Source of the DNA: Pavlovales sp. CCMP2436
Taxonomy: Eukaryota > Haptophyta > Pavlovophyceae > Pavlovales
Assembly: GCA_026770615.1 (NCBI GenBank)
Contig: MU631663.1
Location: forward strand, 122,178 to 136,902
DNA: 14,725 nucleotides
Direction: 5' to 3'
Shown: positions 6,910 through 14,717 of the stretch, piece after piece
Position numbering within the stretch: the first letter of the stretch is position 1
Layout of the letters: each line of letters opens with the position of its first letter
Translations under genes and position numbers: made by a program
The notes under the pieces: model-generated
What the model was told of the DNA's origin: nothing
What the model saw: only the letters and a program-made list of their open reading frames with translations
Database searches by the model: none

Positions 6910-7357
6910 ATGGGTAACCTCTGCAACCCGCCCAAGCCCGAGGAGTCTACGCCGATCATCGTCGCCCCGCCTGTTGTCAAGCCGGTAGGTCGCGTGTGAC
7001 CCGGCAGACGCCCGTTTATGGCCGACGGATTTGCTCTGAGGATTCGCCCTCACCTTTGCCCCCCCTGCCACTAGGCCGCCGCGAAGCAGCTCACGCGCCC
7101 GAGCATGAAGGCAACGATCGAGTGGGAGAAGCGCACGGGCAAGAGGTACATCTGCGCTACGCCTCCCGACCTCACAGCTTCCGGCGACCCCCCGTTCGCT
7201 CACATGCGAACCACACCCACACGTGGCGCTTGCTCACGCGAGCTTCGCGCTGCCTGGACTCTCCCATGCTCCCGTCAGGTACAAGAAGCTCTTGCCGGAG
7301 GAGCGGGCCGATGCTGACAAGGAGATCATTGAGCTCGCGAAGGAGCTTGGGTTCTAA
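6910..7357 (+). CDS. Small N-myristoylated-type protein, three exons
   Basis: No single frame spans this gene. Joining 6910-6984, 7075-7145 and 7279-7357 gives a 74-residue frame ending in TAA. Intron 1 (90 nt, phase 0) is GTAGGT...CACTAG, and intron 2 (133 nt, phase 2) is GTACAT...CCGTCAG. The protein begins MGNLCNPPKP: Gly2 after Met is the N-myristoylation pattern and Cys5 a likely palmitoylation site, so it should sit on a membrane. A Pro-rich segment (19-25) leads to a basic and then acidic helix-forming half (IEWEKRTGKRYKKLLPEE), ending in ELAKELGF. I do not recognise the family. The coherent helical C-terminal half and clean splice consensus on both introns support the model. The ATG is preceded by GTGAGCG. 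A retained intron would truncate the protein. Confidence 0.65.
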
Positions 7358-8817
7358 GCTCGCGACTGGGCTCGGAAATTTGTTGAGCTGCGTGTGTGTG
7401 TCACACGGGGCAACCACCCCCAAACAGGAGGCGTTGAGCGCCGCGCGGACAGGTGACCAGCCGCGCTCCAGTCAGATGCCTTTCGCGAAGTCGTCAGAAG
7501 AAGCGCGTATTTATATGATAATTTCTATATCAATGGCAGGTTCTCTCAGTTTTGGAAGCGAAGCTACTCAGTGACAGTGTGCTATCTGATTCTGAGTCAG
7601 AATATTCTGTATTATGTCATGATGCCCCTTCTACCGCCTGGAGCGCAGTCTCAGCGTCCAGAAGGCCCCGGGTGTCAGCGTCTGAGCGTCACACTGTTGA
7701 GCTTTAGCGGCACCCTGCGGTAATACCAAAGCGCTGAGAGAGTTCCGTGCAGGCGATTTCGTTCGGCCGGTTTTCTTAAATAATGGGTTTCAACCACAGA
7801 ACTCAGAAGAAGATGGGTTTCAACGTCAGGTACGCCGGGCCGTAGTCTCGTCAGTTTGCGTCAGGACGCCTTGTCTTGTGCGACCTTGCCCCAGCTCGTC
7901 GAGACGCCAACGCCGACTGCTTGCCCATCAAGGTTGGCTATGGCTTCGGTCACCCCCGGTCAGTCCGCAAGTGGGGGACGACCATCCTGAGCACTGTGAG
8001 CCTCCATAATTGAAGACAGAGCTCGCTCTAGGCTTGCTGAATTCGTATCGGAGAGCTCTATTTTATACAGTTGTCAGAAATGTGTGAGTTTGAATACGTG
8101 GGGTAGTAAATCAGTAACTAACAACGTGATCTTTTTTCAAAAGGGGGTGTTGGTGGATACAGTACTTATCACAACGAAGAAATATTTTCAAATGTAAGAC
8201 ATTTTGGATACAGTATATAGCATTCTGAATTGTTCGTATGAATTTTTAAAAAGTAGGTTATTTATTGGGCGTTCACTTTTATAAAAAGTTAGATACAAAT
8301 CTACTGCAGATGCATACATTTAAAAATTTACTGGTCATATTTCGTTGTTGTCTTCGGCGAAGCGCTCAGGATGGTCGTGCACTGCCCGGGGGTGACCTGA
8401 GCCACAGCCGGTTGAAACCGACGTTGTCAAGCTCGCGAGCTAGGTCGTGTCCGTAGGACTAGGAGTATAGGAGATCAGCGGTCGCCTCTTGTGTCGCGAG
8501 CTCAGATTTAAGCAGACATTATGTAAGTCATAAAGTATGAGACTGAGTGATACGAGCTCTAACTGAGGAGCTAACGAGTAAGTGCCTGGGTGATCGTCGC
8601 TAACTCGATTTGTCCTTTTGAGGCGCCGCAAATCTGAGTGAGATCGATCGCAGAGCTCACTCGTGGACAATTGCTCGTGAACCAGGGAAAGGGTACATAG
8701 CCCATGGGCAGCCGAGACGCCCAAGTTTCAGAACTCTGTCAGCCAATGAGTGAGCAGGGATGCCCCGGCCACATTAAAAATTATTTAAGAACCTAAACAT
8801 ATTTCAAATACGCACGG
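7358..8817. other. 1.4 kb region without a clear gene
   Basis: The first ~250 bases are probably the 3' UTR of the preceding gene. ATGGGTTTCAAC occurs twice (7783 and 7813) but opens only a very short frame. Positions 7888-8003 resemble the reverse complement of 8358-8460, sharing CTCAGGATGGTCGT and GGGTGACC and the GCTCG..GAG block, so an old inverted repeat brackets an AT-rich stretch (about 8040-8340). The remainder to 8817 is mixed composition with several GAGCTC-containing short repeats. Short open frames occur on both strands but none is protein-like. Confidence 0.5.
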
Positions 8818-8860
8818 TGGCCCGACTGTCCAGAAGACTAAAGCTGAGCTGGAGCGCCGG
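8818..8860 (-). pseudogene. Broken CXXC-gene copy, inner fragment
   Basis: Read on the minus strand, this stretch matches positions 5672-5711 of the intact CXXC gene (CGCTCCAGCTC and CAGTCGGGCCA blocks), with several indels between the blocks. Similarity ends at about 8818, before any zinc finger. It lies directly outside the left end of the element at 8863-10955, and the matching outer fragment lies at the other end. The copy is therefore split by the insertion and also truncated. Confidence 0.7.
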
Positions 8861-9005
8861 TACAGGGGGGTCGTGGGCAATAAGAAAGGCGAATTTTGGG
8901 CTGAGGCTCAATTTCTTAGCTGTTTCTTAAGGTCGACGGAGCGGCAGGCTCAGTTTCTTAATGCCTTCTTCGACGGAACCCTAATATTAAAAAAGAAGTG
9001 GGCGT

Positions 9006-9409
9006 ACAGTCATAGATGGGCATTAAGAAAGCTGGGCATCAAGAAACTGGGCCTTAATGTTGTTGGGAGAAAGTGAAGAAACTGGGTCTCAAATAGCAAG
9101 GTGTCTTTAGAACAAAGAAAAAATCAGCCTCAATGTTTTGCGCTTTTCGTTTCTATTTTAAAGAGCGGATTTATAGGGGCCGGCGGTCTTGCCGAGTAGA
9201 GTACTTGGTCCCTAAACTATTTTCCAAGTCTTTCCCCTCTTGCCCATGCCCTAGCAATCCCACTGTCCCTGTCTCTGGTTCTTCATTAGAACCCCTGGCC
9301 TTATCGGGCCTTATTTGGGGGCGGAAAATAACATCTTGGAGCAATTAAGAAATAACAGACAAGGGGACTAAAGAAACTGAGCCTCACTGCCGGTCAGCCA
9401 GAGCCAGAT
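9006..9409 (+). repeat. Left inverted arm of the foldback element
   Basis: It pairs with 10149-10390 and 10511-10646 in inverted orientation; the right arm is split by a 120 bp insertion. Landmarks include TTGTTGGGAGAAAGTGAA, GGACTAAGTACTCTACC-like text and GAGGGGAAAG-like text. Divergence between the arms is noticeable but moderate, with several indels, so the foldback is not brand new. Confidence 0.8.
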
Positions 9410-9522
9410 CAGCTACTAAGAAACTACAGTCATAGACGGGCATTAAGAAAGCTGGGAATCCGAGTGAGGCCCAATTTCCTAGGGTTTCTTAGGCCCCCAG
9501 TGGCAGTGAGGCCCAGTTTTTA

Positions 9523-10092
9523 AATATATATTAGCGGCTCAGCATGGTTCAACAGGGGTTGTTCAGTCACTGGCTTGGTCGACGTCAGGCTGAGGTCGAG
9601 CGATCGACCCAAACCCTCATGCACCAGCACTCACACCAAAGGGTTTGAGTGTGTGCGCCCCGGCCCCCACGCCCCGCCTCGGCCGCGCCTCGGCCGCCGC
9701 AGCTCTGCCGTGGCGGCCGCAGGGAGCAGCATCGTCTTCGTAGCCTTGGTAGCCTTAAGCGGCGTCTCCGTGTGCGGCCCGCCGCCGCGCGCAGCAGCGT
9801 CCACCGCAAGCGCGCGACGCACATCCACTTGAGGACCCGAGCGAGACGGGTGGTCGAGAGGTGCCAGCGAGTACCTCGAGTGGACAGCATCGCGCCGCTA
9901 CGAGCGCGCACACTGCAGCGGCCGCAGGAAGCAGCATCGTCGTCGTAGCCTTGGTAGCCTTGAGCGGCGTCTCCGCGTGCTGTTCGCCACCGCGCGAAAC
10001 AGCGCCCGTCACAGCACGTGACAGAAGCAATAGCATGGTGGCGAAGAGCAACATCATGGTGGCGAGCCAGGCAGCGCCCCCCTCGGGGGGCG
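9523..10092 (-). repeat. GC-rich ~570 bp repeat, copy 2
   Basis: This is the reverse complement of 635-1203, with both ends matching: the CGCCCC..GGGGCG near-palindrome at 10075-10092 and the dispersed TGACGTCGACC repeat (copy F, 9530-9587) at the other end. It sits in the loop of the foldback element, so it arrived after or together with that element. The apparent frames on both strands are the same ones seen in copy 1; substitutions between the copies include several that change the predicted protein. Confidence 0.85.
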
Positions 10093-10148
10093 CAGTTGCA
10101 GCTGCACGCTCGCGCAGCACAGAAAGCAGCGGGGCTAAGATGGCGGAA

Positions 10149-10646
10149 ATCTGGCTCTGGCTGACCGGCAGTGAGGCTCAGTTTCTTAAGTCCCCTTGTC
10201 TGTTATTTCTTAATTGGTCAAGGTGTTATTTTCCGCCCCCAGATAAGGCCAGGGATTATTATAAAGGACCAGAGACAGTGACAGTGCGATTGCTAGGGTA
10301 TGGGCAAGAGGGGAAAGGCTTGGGCAATGGTTTAGGGACTAAGTACTCTACCCGGCAAGAACCGCCGGCCCTATAAATCCCCTTTTTAACTCACTGACGT
10401 CGACCAAGTCAGTGAGTGAACAACACCTGTTGAACCATGCTGGGCCGCTTTATATTTATGATAGGGATTCAAGCTAGCGTCTGACTGAGCCGCTTTATGT
10501 ATAATTATAAGAAACGCGCAAAACATCGAGGCTAATTTTTTCTTTTTCTTTAGGCACCTCGCTATTTGAGGCCTAGTTTATTCACTTTCTCCCAACAACA
10601 TTGAGGCCCAATTTCTTAATGATACCCGGCTTTCTTAATGCCCGTC
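10149..10646 (-). repeat. Right inverted arm of the foldback element, interrupted
   Basis: The arm pairs with 9006-9409. It is split at about 10391-10510 by a copy of the dispersed repeat plus a short AT-rich tail. The interruption is absent from the left arm, so it is a later insertion. Confidence 0.75.
10395..10487 (+). repeat. Dispersed TGACGTCGAC repeat, copy G
   Basis: A complete head-to-tail copy from TGACGTCGACCAAGTCAGTG through ATAGGGATTCAAGCTAGCG to TCTGACTG. It is the copy closest to B (1139-1243), and is placed within the right arm of the foldback element. Confidence 0.85.
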
Positions 10647-10960
10647 TATGACTGTAACCGTGTGTTCTGTTCATGTGACTAAAAACAATGTAATGCTCAC
10701 CCTAGTACCGTACTGCTGATGTGGACATCCCTGCCGAGATCCGAGTCCTACGTTTTTGCATGCAGATAACTGTATGAATGAGCTCCCGGAAATCATTTTT
10801 TTCTTCGGCTCGAGGGGGGACCCCCGGGACCCCCCCCTCAATATCTTAGCCACATACGAAACTGGCTTTTGGGCAGGCTCAGTTTCTTCGGCAAAAGAAA
10901 AACCCCCAGGCTCAGTTTCTTAACGGTACGGTTTCTTATTGCCCGCAACCCTCTGTACAG

Positions 10961-11073
10961 TACACAGCGTTGAGCAGGTCCTGCTGCGAGTGACGAGCGC
11001 CGGCGGTCGGGCGGAGCTGGAAGGACTCGGGCAGCGGCGCCGAGTTCATGGCCGTCGTGATTATCGTGCTCAT
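10961..11073 (-). pseudogene. Broken CXXC-gene copy, 5' fragment
   Basis: On the minus strand the ATG at 11073 begins a 37-codon frame that closely follows the intact gene at 5571. It shares the SAPLPESFQL and SQQDLLNAV blocks, with an in-frame 12-base excess near the middle and a few substitutions. It stops at the right end of the transposon; its continuation lies at 8818-8860. The 5' flank is retained (11074-11448). Neither fragment includes a zinc finger, so the copy cannot encode a CXXC domain. The retained frame suggests it broke fairly recently, or that the copied part stayed under some constraint. Confidence 0.8.
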
Positions 11074-11448
11074 CTCGGTCTGTTGGTGTCGGCTGGTGAC
11101 GGAGCGCGGTCTCCGCTAAATTGCGGGCGAATACGACTGGGGCAATATTTCGAAACTGCGCGCGGTTAATTGCTATTAACGACGAATTCGTTTGGCGCGG
11201 GTAAAGCGGGGCGCGGCAAGTTTAAACCAGCGGTTTAAAACTTTTTGCGCCGTGACAGTCATTTCTGAGCAGTGAGCGTTCGTGCGCTGCGATCGACGCA
11301 TTACTGTAGCCCTGGCTCATGAAAGGCCATTCAAATCTCCCGAGCCAGTGGCGGGTGTCAACTTGCGGTTATTTGCCCAGTTAGGGTTTTGCCCAGTTAG
11401 GGCGTAGACACCTGAACCCAAATGCAACGAAATCGTCTGGCGCGGATA
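11074..11448 (-). repeat. Inverted duplicate of the CXXC gene 5' flank
   Basis: Reverse complement of 5200-5570 with scattered substitutions, including both CCCTAACTGGGC units and the TGACTGTCACGGCGC block. The next stretch (11425-11513) also resembles 11185-11275 within the same module (CGTCTGGCGCGG..., CGTGACAGTCATTT), so part of the module is present in tandem here. Confidence 0.85.
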
Positions 11449-11514
11449 TCGCAAAGCGCGGCAAGTTAAGGCATTTAAAAAAAAAATCGCCACGCGTGAC
11501 AGTCATTTTGTGCC

Positions 11515-11838
11515 AGTCCATGGCGCTTGCACGCACGAACGCTAAGCCTTGCCCACTGAATAGTCCACCGACGCCAAGCTCACCGGCAATCTTGCCAGCG
11601 CTATAGAGTAGGCGGTCGATTGCCGCTGAGCAGCAGGCGGTAGACCAGGGTAGAAGGCGTCAAGTGATGAAATTGATCGTCGAGTCTGTTCGATTTTTTT
11701 TTACGTTTTTTTTTACTATCCAACTTTACTAGGTTGTAAGAAACAAAAGCGCGGATCATAACGAACTCGATCCCGCAGGCCCTGCAGCTTCCTAACACAT
11801 CGACTTATGCGCCTCCTGGGCAGTGCACAGACGTATTT
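11515..11838 (-). repeat. Old duplicated segment, inverted partner of 345-634
   Basis: It shares with 345-634 the ATAAATACGTCTG, GGGATCGAGTTCGTT and ACAACCTA blocks and the GGACTATT..CAAGGCTTA blocks, and adds T-rich tracts around 11693-11714. It abuts the duplicated CXXC 5' flank, so the right-hand locus may preserve the ancestral order. Confidence 0.7.
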
Positions 11839-12338
11839 ATGTTTATATTTACACTGAAGGCAATTTCCGAGAAGCGGGCTTGGAGGGGGGGGGGGGGGTG
11901 GACCCCAACCTCTGTGCGGTGGCCATTCGCCACGCGCACGTACAGATTTCTGTCATGCGTATGACATATTAGCCCCGGCTCATGACAGGCCATTTCCTGA
12001 TCCATTGGCGGGCCCGCAATTACTGCCAACTGGCAACTTATGTGTAACTGTACAAAAGGCGGTCTTCGCCCTCTCGCCCTCGCCTATGTGCTGCCGGTTT
12101 TAGCGCCGGTGACAGTGAACGCGAATTAAAATTTGGCCGAGCACGCAGGTGCGGCAGCGGCAGGAGCCACTGTCACACCTATTGTCGCGTCTGCCACGGG
12201 AGATGGCACCACCAGCTCCTCGGGAGTCCCCGCGTCAGCTGTAAACTGGTTTTTAATTTCGGTGCAACCAGCAGCAGCGACAGGACAAGCGCGGCAGCGA
12301 CCTCGAGCGCGTCTCGGCCTTCTCCTTCTCGGCCTGCC
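11839..12338. other. 5' region of the mitochondrial-type gene, with a decayed promoter-module copy
   Basis: A run of 14 G lies at 11885-11898. Positions about 11935-12035 resemble 11280-11370 (GGCTCATGA.AGGCCATT, then TGGCGGG.. and CAACTT), a third and more diverged copy of the CXXC 5'-flank module. GCGCCGGTGACAGTGAACGC (12101-12120) recalls the module's GCGCCGTGACAGTCA block. The stretch 12140-12338 is GC-rich and probably a 5' UTR. A frame beginning at TTG 12133 is not taken as a gene. Confidence 0.5.
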
Positions 12339-12725
12339 ATGCTGCGCTGCCCCGCCGTGGTGAACGCCCTCGCCCGCCGACCAGCACTAGCATGGCCCGT
12401 TGCTTCCAGAGCGCGCGGCGTGCTCCTGGGCCGCGGTAGTGTGGATCGGCAAGCGACGGTGGGCGCGCGCGGCATGTTCATGGGCAGCGGGATCGGCCCG
12501 GACGGGCAGCCGGCCAAGGTTGGCGCGCCCACCTATGTTGCCTGGGCCATGTGCGGCCTGCTGCTCGCGGGCTGCTGGGCGTGGGAGTGGTACGACTCGG
12601 TGAATCGGCCGCCGCTTGAGGCGCGCCTGCCCGACGAGGTAGAGCGGAAGCTCGACAACGGTACTTACCTCATGCGCGACGGGTCCATCCGCAAGGAGCT
12701 CCCGCTGACGGCCCCGAGCGAATGA
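12339..12725 (+). CDS. Small mitochondrial-type single-pass membrane protein
   Basis: The 128-residue product starts with an Arg/Ala-rich stretch without acidic residues (1-35, with RR at 13-14 and further Arg at 24, 26, 32 and 37), typical of a mitochondrial presequence. One hydrophobic segment lies at about 66-83 (YVAWAMCGLLLAGCWAWEW), followed by a charged tail with PDEVERKLDNGTYLMRDGSI (98-117). This layout is common for supernumerary subunits of the respiratory complexes, but I do not recognise the family and that role is only a guess. GC3 is high and ATG is preceded by GCC. Neighbours give no functional link. Confidence 0.65.
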   Translation: MLRCPAVVNALARRPALAWPVASRARGVLLGRGSVDRQATVGARGMFMGSGIGPDGQPAKVGAPTYVAWAMCGLLLAGCWAWEWYDSVNRPPLEARLPDEVERKLDNGTYLMRDGSIRKELPLTAPSE

Positions 12726-13658
12726 CGCGCGGTGGCGGCGGCAGTGGTGGCGGCGGCGGTGCGGCAGCAGTGGGAGTGGCGGTGACGGCGGCGGCGGCGG
12801 CGACAGCGGCTAAGCGTAACTGTCGCACGATCAGGCACTGTCCATGACAGCAACTCTCTGTTGACGTCATGGACAGCGCAACTGACCGTGTGACGGCCCG
12901 GGCCAGGCGAGCGCTATGCGGGCGCGGACATGGGTAGCTGAGTGACTCGCTAGACGACAGCGTCCGGCGAGACGGCGGCAGGCGGCCGCGGGGTGCGCAG
13001 GCTCATCGGTCATCCGGCGGTCTCTGCCCTCTACGGCAGGCACCAGAGCTTTGCAATGACATAAAATATTGTCATTTGACGGGCAGGACGCCCCGCGGGT
13101 GCGGTGGCGTATCCTCCTAGACCGGAGGCGGAGGGGACGGCCGTTCAGACCTCCGAGGGCGGATTTCATCGGACTCGATAAAATCGATTAGCCGGCACTA
13201 GCGGGCCTGCAGGCGTAAGCAGAGCGGTTGATGAGACGCAGAACTCTTGAGACGCAGAGCTCTTGAAACCGCTGAGCCGACTGCCGAATGCCTCCGGAGA
13301 AGCTCAATGCCCGTTTGAGAGTGGAAATTGCCGGGCACCTAAACCGACGCGCTCTCACCTCCGTCCGACCCTGGGCCTCAGGCTTGGCAGACGATGGGTC
13401 ACTTGCGCGCCGACAGCTTTTCTAGAAGAGGAAGTACACGAGCGTGGCGATTTAAACGGCGTTGAGAGCTTGAACCACGTGTTTGATGCCCTCCATAGAA
13501 TTGAAAAAACACGCCATCATTATTACTCGGCGCGGGGCGTGATGCCGACTAGAGAGTTCGGACGGGGGTGCCGAGAGGCACCGGTGGTGGGATTGGGACA
13601 TGCGAGCCCCGGTCGGGTCTTGGTCATGGGCGGCGCGCCGTCGGCCTAGTGGGGGCTC
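12726..13658. other. Region with hairpins, microsatellite and no confident gene
   Basis: A GGC-rich trinucleotide tract (12731-12810) follows the preceding stop. A long hairpin lies at 12838-12876: CTGTCCATGAC pairs with GTCATGGACAG, with an inner CAAC/GTTG pair and TGACGTCA (12862-12869) on its right side. AATGACA/TGTCATT pair at 13055-13076. A 16 bp unit starting GAGACGCAGA is tandem at 13233-13264 and is enclosed by AGCGGTT (13223-13229) and AACCGCT (13267-13273). A 128-codon + frame at 13263-13649 has mixed GC3 and no recognised domain; it might be a minor gene but I do not call it. Confidence 0.5.
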
Positions 13659-14369
13659 CTACTCCGGCAAGTGGTCGTTCTCGCCCTCTGGCTCTTGCGC
13701 GTCCCCGTCATCGAGGTCGTCGTCACCCTCTGAGGCTGCGCTCGAGGATGCCGCCGCGGGCTTCGTGTAGCCGGCGTATGCGCGGACGAGGGCAATCAGC
13801 TCGCGGGAAGACTTGAAGAACGAGGACGAATCGGGGCCTCTCAAAAAGAAGGGGACGGGGGCGGCCGCGAGGTTGTCGAACTTGCGCACCGACAGAGCTG
13901 TGACGGCCGCGCGGCGGGCATCGCCCTTGAGCTGGCGCCTCGCACGCCGGCGCGCGCTCCCCTTCGAGTCCATGTACGTCTTATCGCGCTGGGAGCGGAA
14001 GCCGCGCGCGACGTCGGATGCGACGCGCTCCTTGTGCGCGAGCGGATACGTCTGCCTGTGGTTGCGCACTCGCAAGGCCTTGTCGGCGCGCTGCTCCTCG
14101 AGGCTGCCGCTCGCCCGCGCCAGCGCGTTCGAGGAGCAGCGAGCAGTCTCCTTGTTCAAAGCGTCACGCGCGCCCGGCACCGCGTCGACGAGCGAGGTTG
14201 TCTTGATCTACTTCGGCGAGCAGGTCTTGCGGTCGAGGGTGTCCCAGACCGACATGAGGCGGTCAACGCATGGCTGGGCCATCTTGCCGGGGGCCCGCAC
14301 GGTCAAGGCACACTGCCTCCAGTGCGCGAGCTCGTGGCTGTGGCAGATGCACTCGAAGTCGCGCCCCAT
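13659..14369 (-). pseudogene. Interrupted coding region, unknown family, one in-frame TAG
   Basis: On the minus strand an ATG at 14369 opens a frame of 236 codons, broken only by a TAG at codon 54 (14208-14210), then running to TAG at 13659. Codons end in G or C nearly throughout on both sides of the break, as in the real genes here, and the part after the break has no early ATG. The N-terminal part has Cys/His residues (ECICHSHELAHW), the middle is Arg/Lys-rich (KGSARRRARRQLKG), and the last ~25 residues are acidic (DDDLDDGD). The family is not recognised. TAG is a normal stop in the CXXC gene, so recoding is unlikely; a nonsense mutation, an unseen intron or a sequencing error are the options. 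A longer + strand frame over the same DNA lacks this codon signature. Confidence 0.55.
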
Positions 14370-14717
14370 ATTCGCGGTGGACGTATTTTCTTTTTACACC
14401 GACTTTCTTTCCCTCGGCGTTAGCTATTCACATGCATTTAATCCGCTAGCTAGAGGTCCGATTGTGCAAGCGCCGCCTCACATGCACTTTTAATCTACAG
14501 TTTCGGGCAGTTCGGTGGAAGTCAGAGTCCTCGCACTCAGATGCTCAAGGCTAAGCTCGATGAACTCTTCCGCGAGATACGAGAATCTGAGACTCCGAGT
14601 GTAATGATGCCGGTTATTGAACGGGTGGGTTGCATTCAGCGAATATAATGTTGGGGGTCTCTCCCTCCAGGTCTCCTGCTGGGCTGCTCCGCTCGGACCG
14701 CGAGTGCAGTCCGTTTG
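14370..14717. other. Region upstream of the minus-strand coding region
   Basis: AT-richer sequence at 14385-14500 is a plausible 5' region for the minus-strand gene. Loosely related CACTCAGATG and GAATCTGAGACTCCGAGTG stretches lie at 14535-14602. No gene is seen. Confidence 0.35.

Larger units (their letters stand above)
8863..10955. mobile_element. Non-autonomous foldback element with Tc1/mariner-type ends, 2.1 kb, nested insertions
   Basis: Ends are CAGGGGGGTCGTGGGCAATA and the reverse complement of CAGAGGGTTGCGGGCAATAA, the same family as the MITE at 1354-1488, flanked by TA (8861-8862, 10956-10957). Inside are long inverted arms: 9006-9151 pairs with 10511-10646, and 9157-9409 with 10149-10390. 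The GC-rich repeat (9523-10092) sits in the loop, and a dispersed repeat (about 10391-10510) interrupts the right arm. About 200 bp at 10652-10857 has no left counterpart. A GAGGCYCARTTTCTTA-like motif recurs about a dozen times in both orientations. No transposase frame exists. The insertion lies within a copy of the CXXC gene, whose intact version shows the uninterrupted sequence with TA at the junction. Confidence 0.8.

Noticed and set aside
9575..10376. Several overlapping open frames on both strands
   Set aside because: They lie in the GC-rich repeat copy inside the foldback element, are open in multiple frames at once, and match no protein family I know.
12133..12363. 76-codon frame starting at TTG
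   Set aside because: It has no ATG start, overlaps the start of the better-supported gene at 12339, and is low complexity.
13263..13649. 128-codon + frame
   Set aside because: It has mixed third-position composition, no recognised domain, and begins within a hairpin and tandem repeat. It stays a weak candidate only.
13813..14493. 226-codon + frame
   Set aside because: It is antisense to the minus-strand frame that carries the strong GC3 signature; its own codons do not show it.
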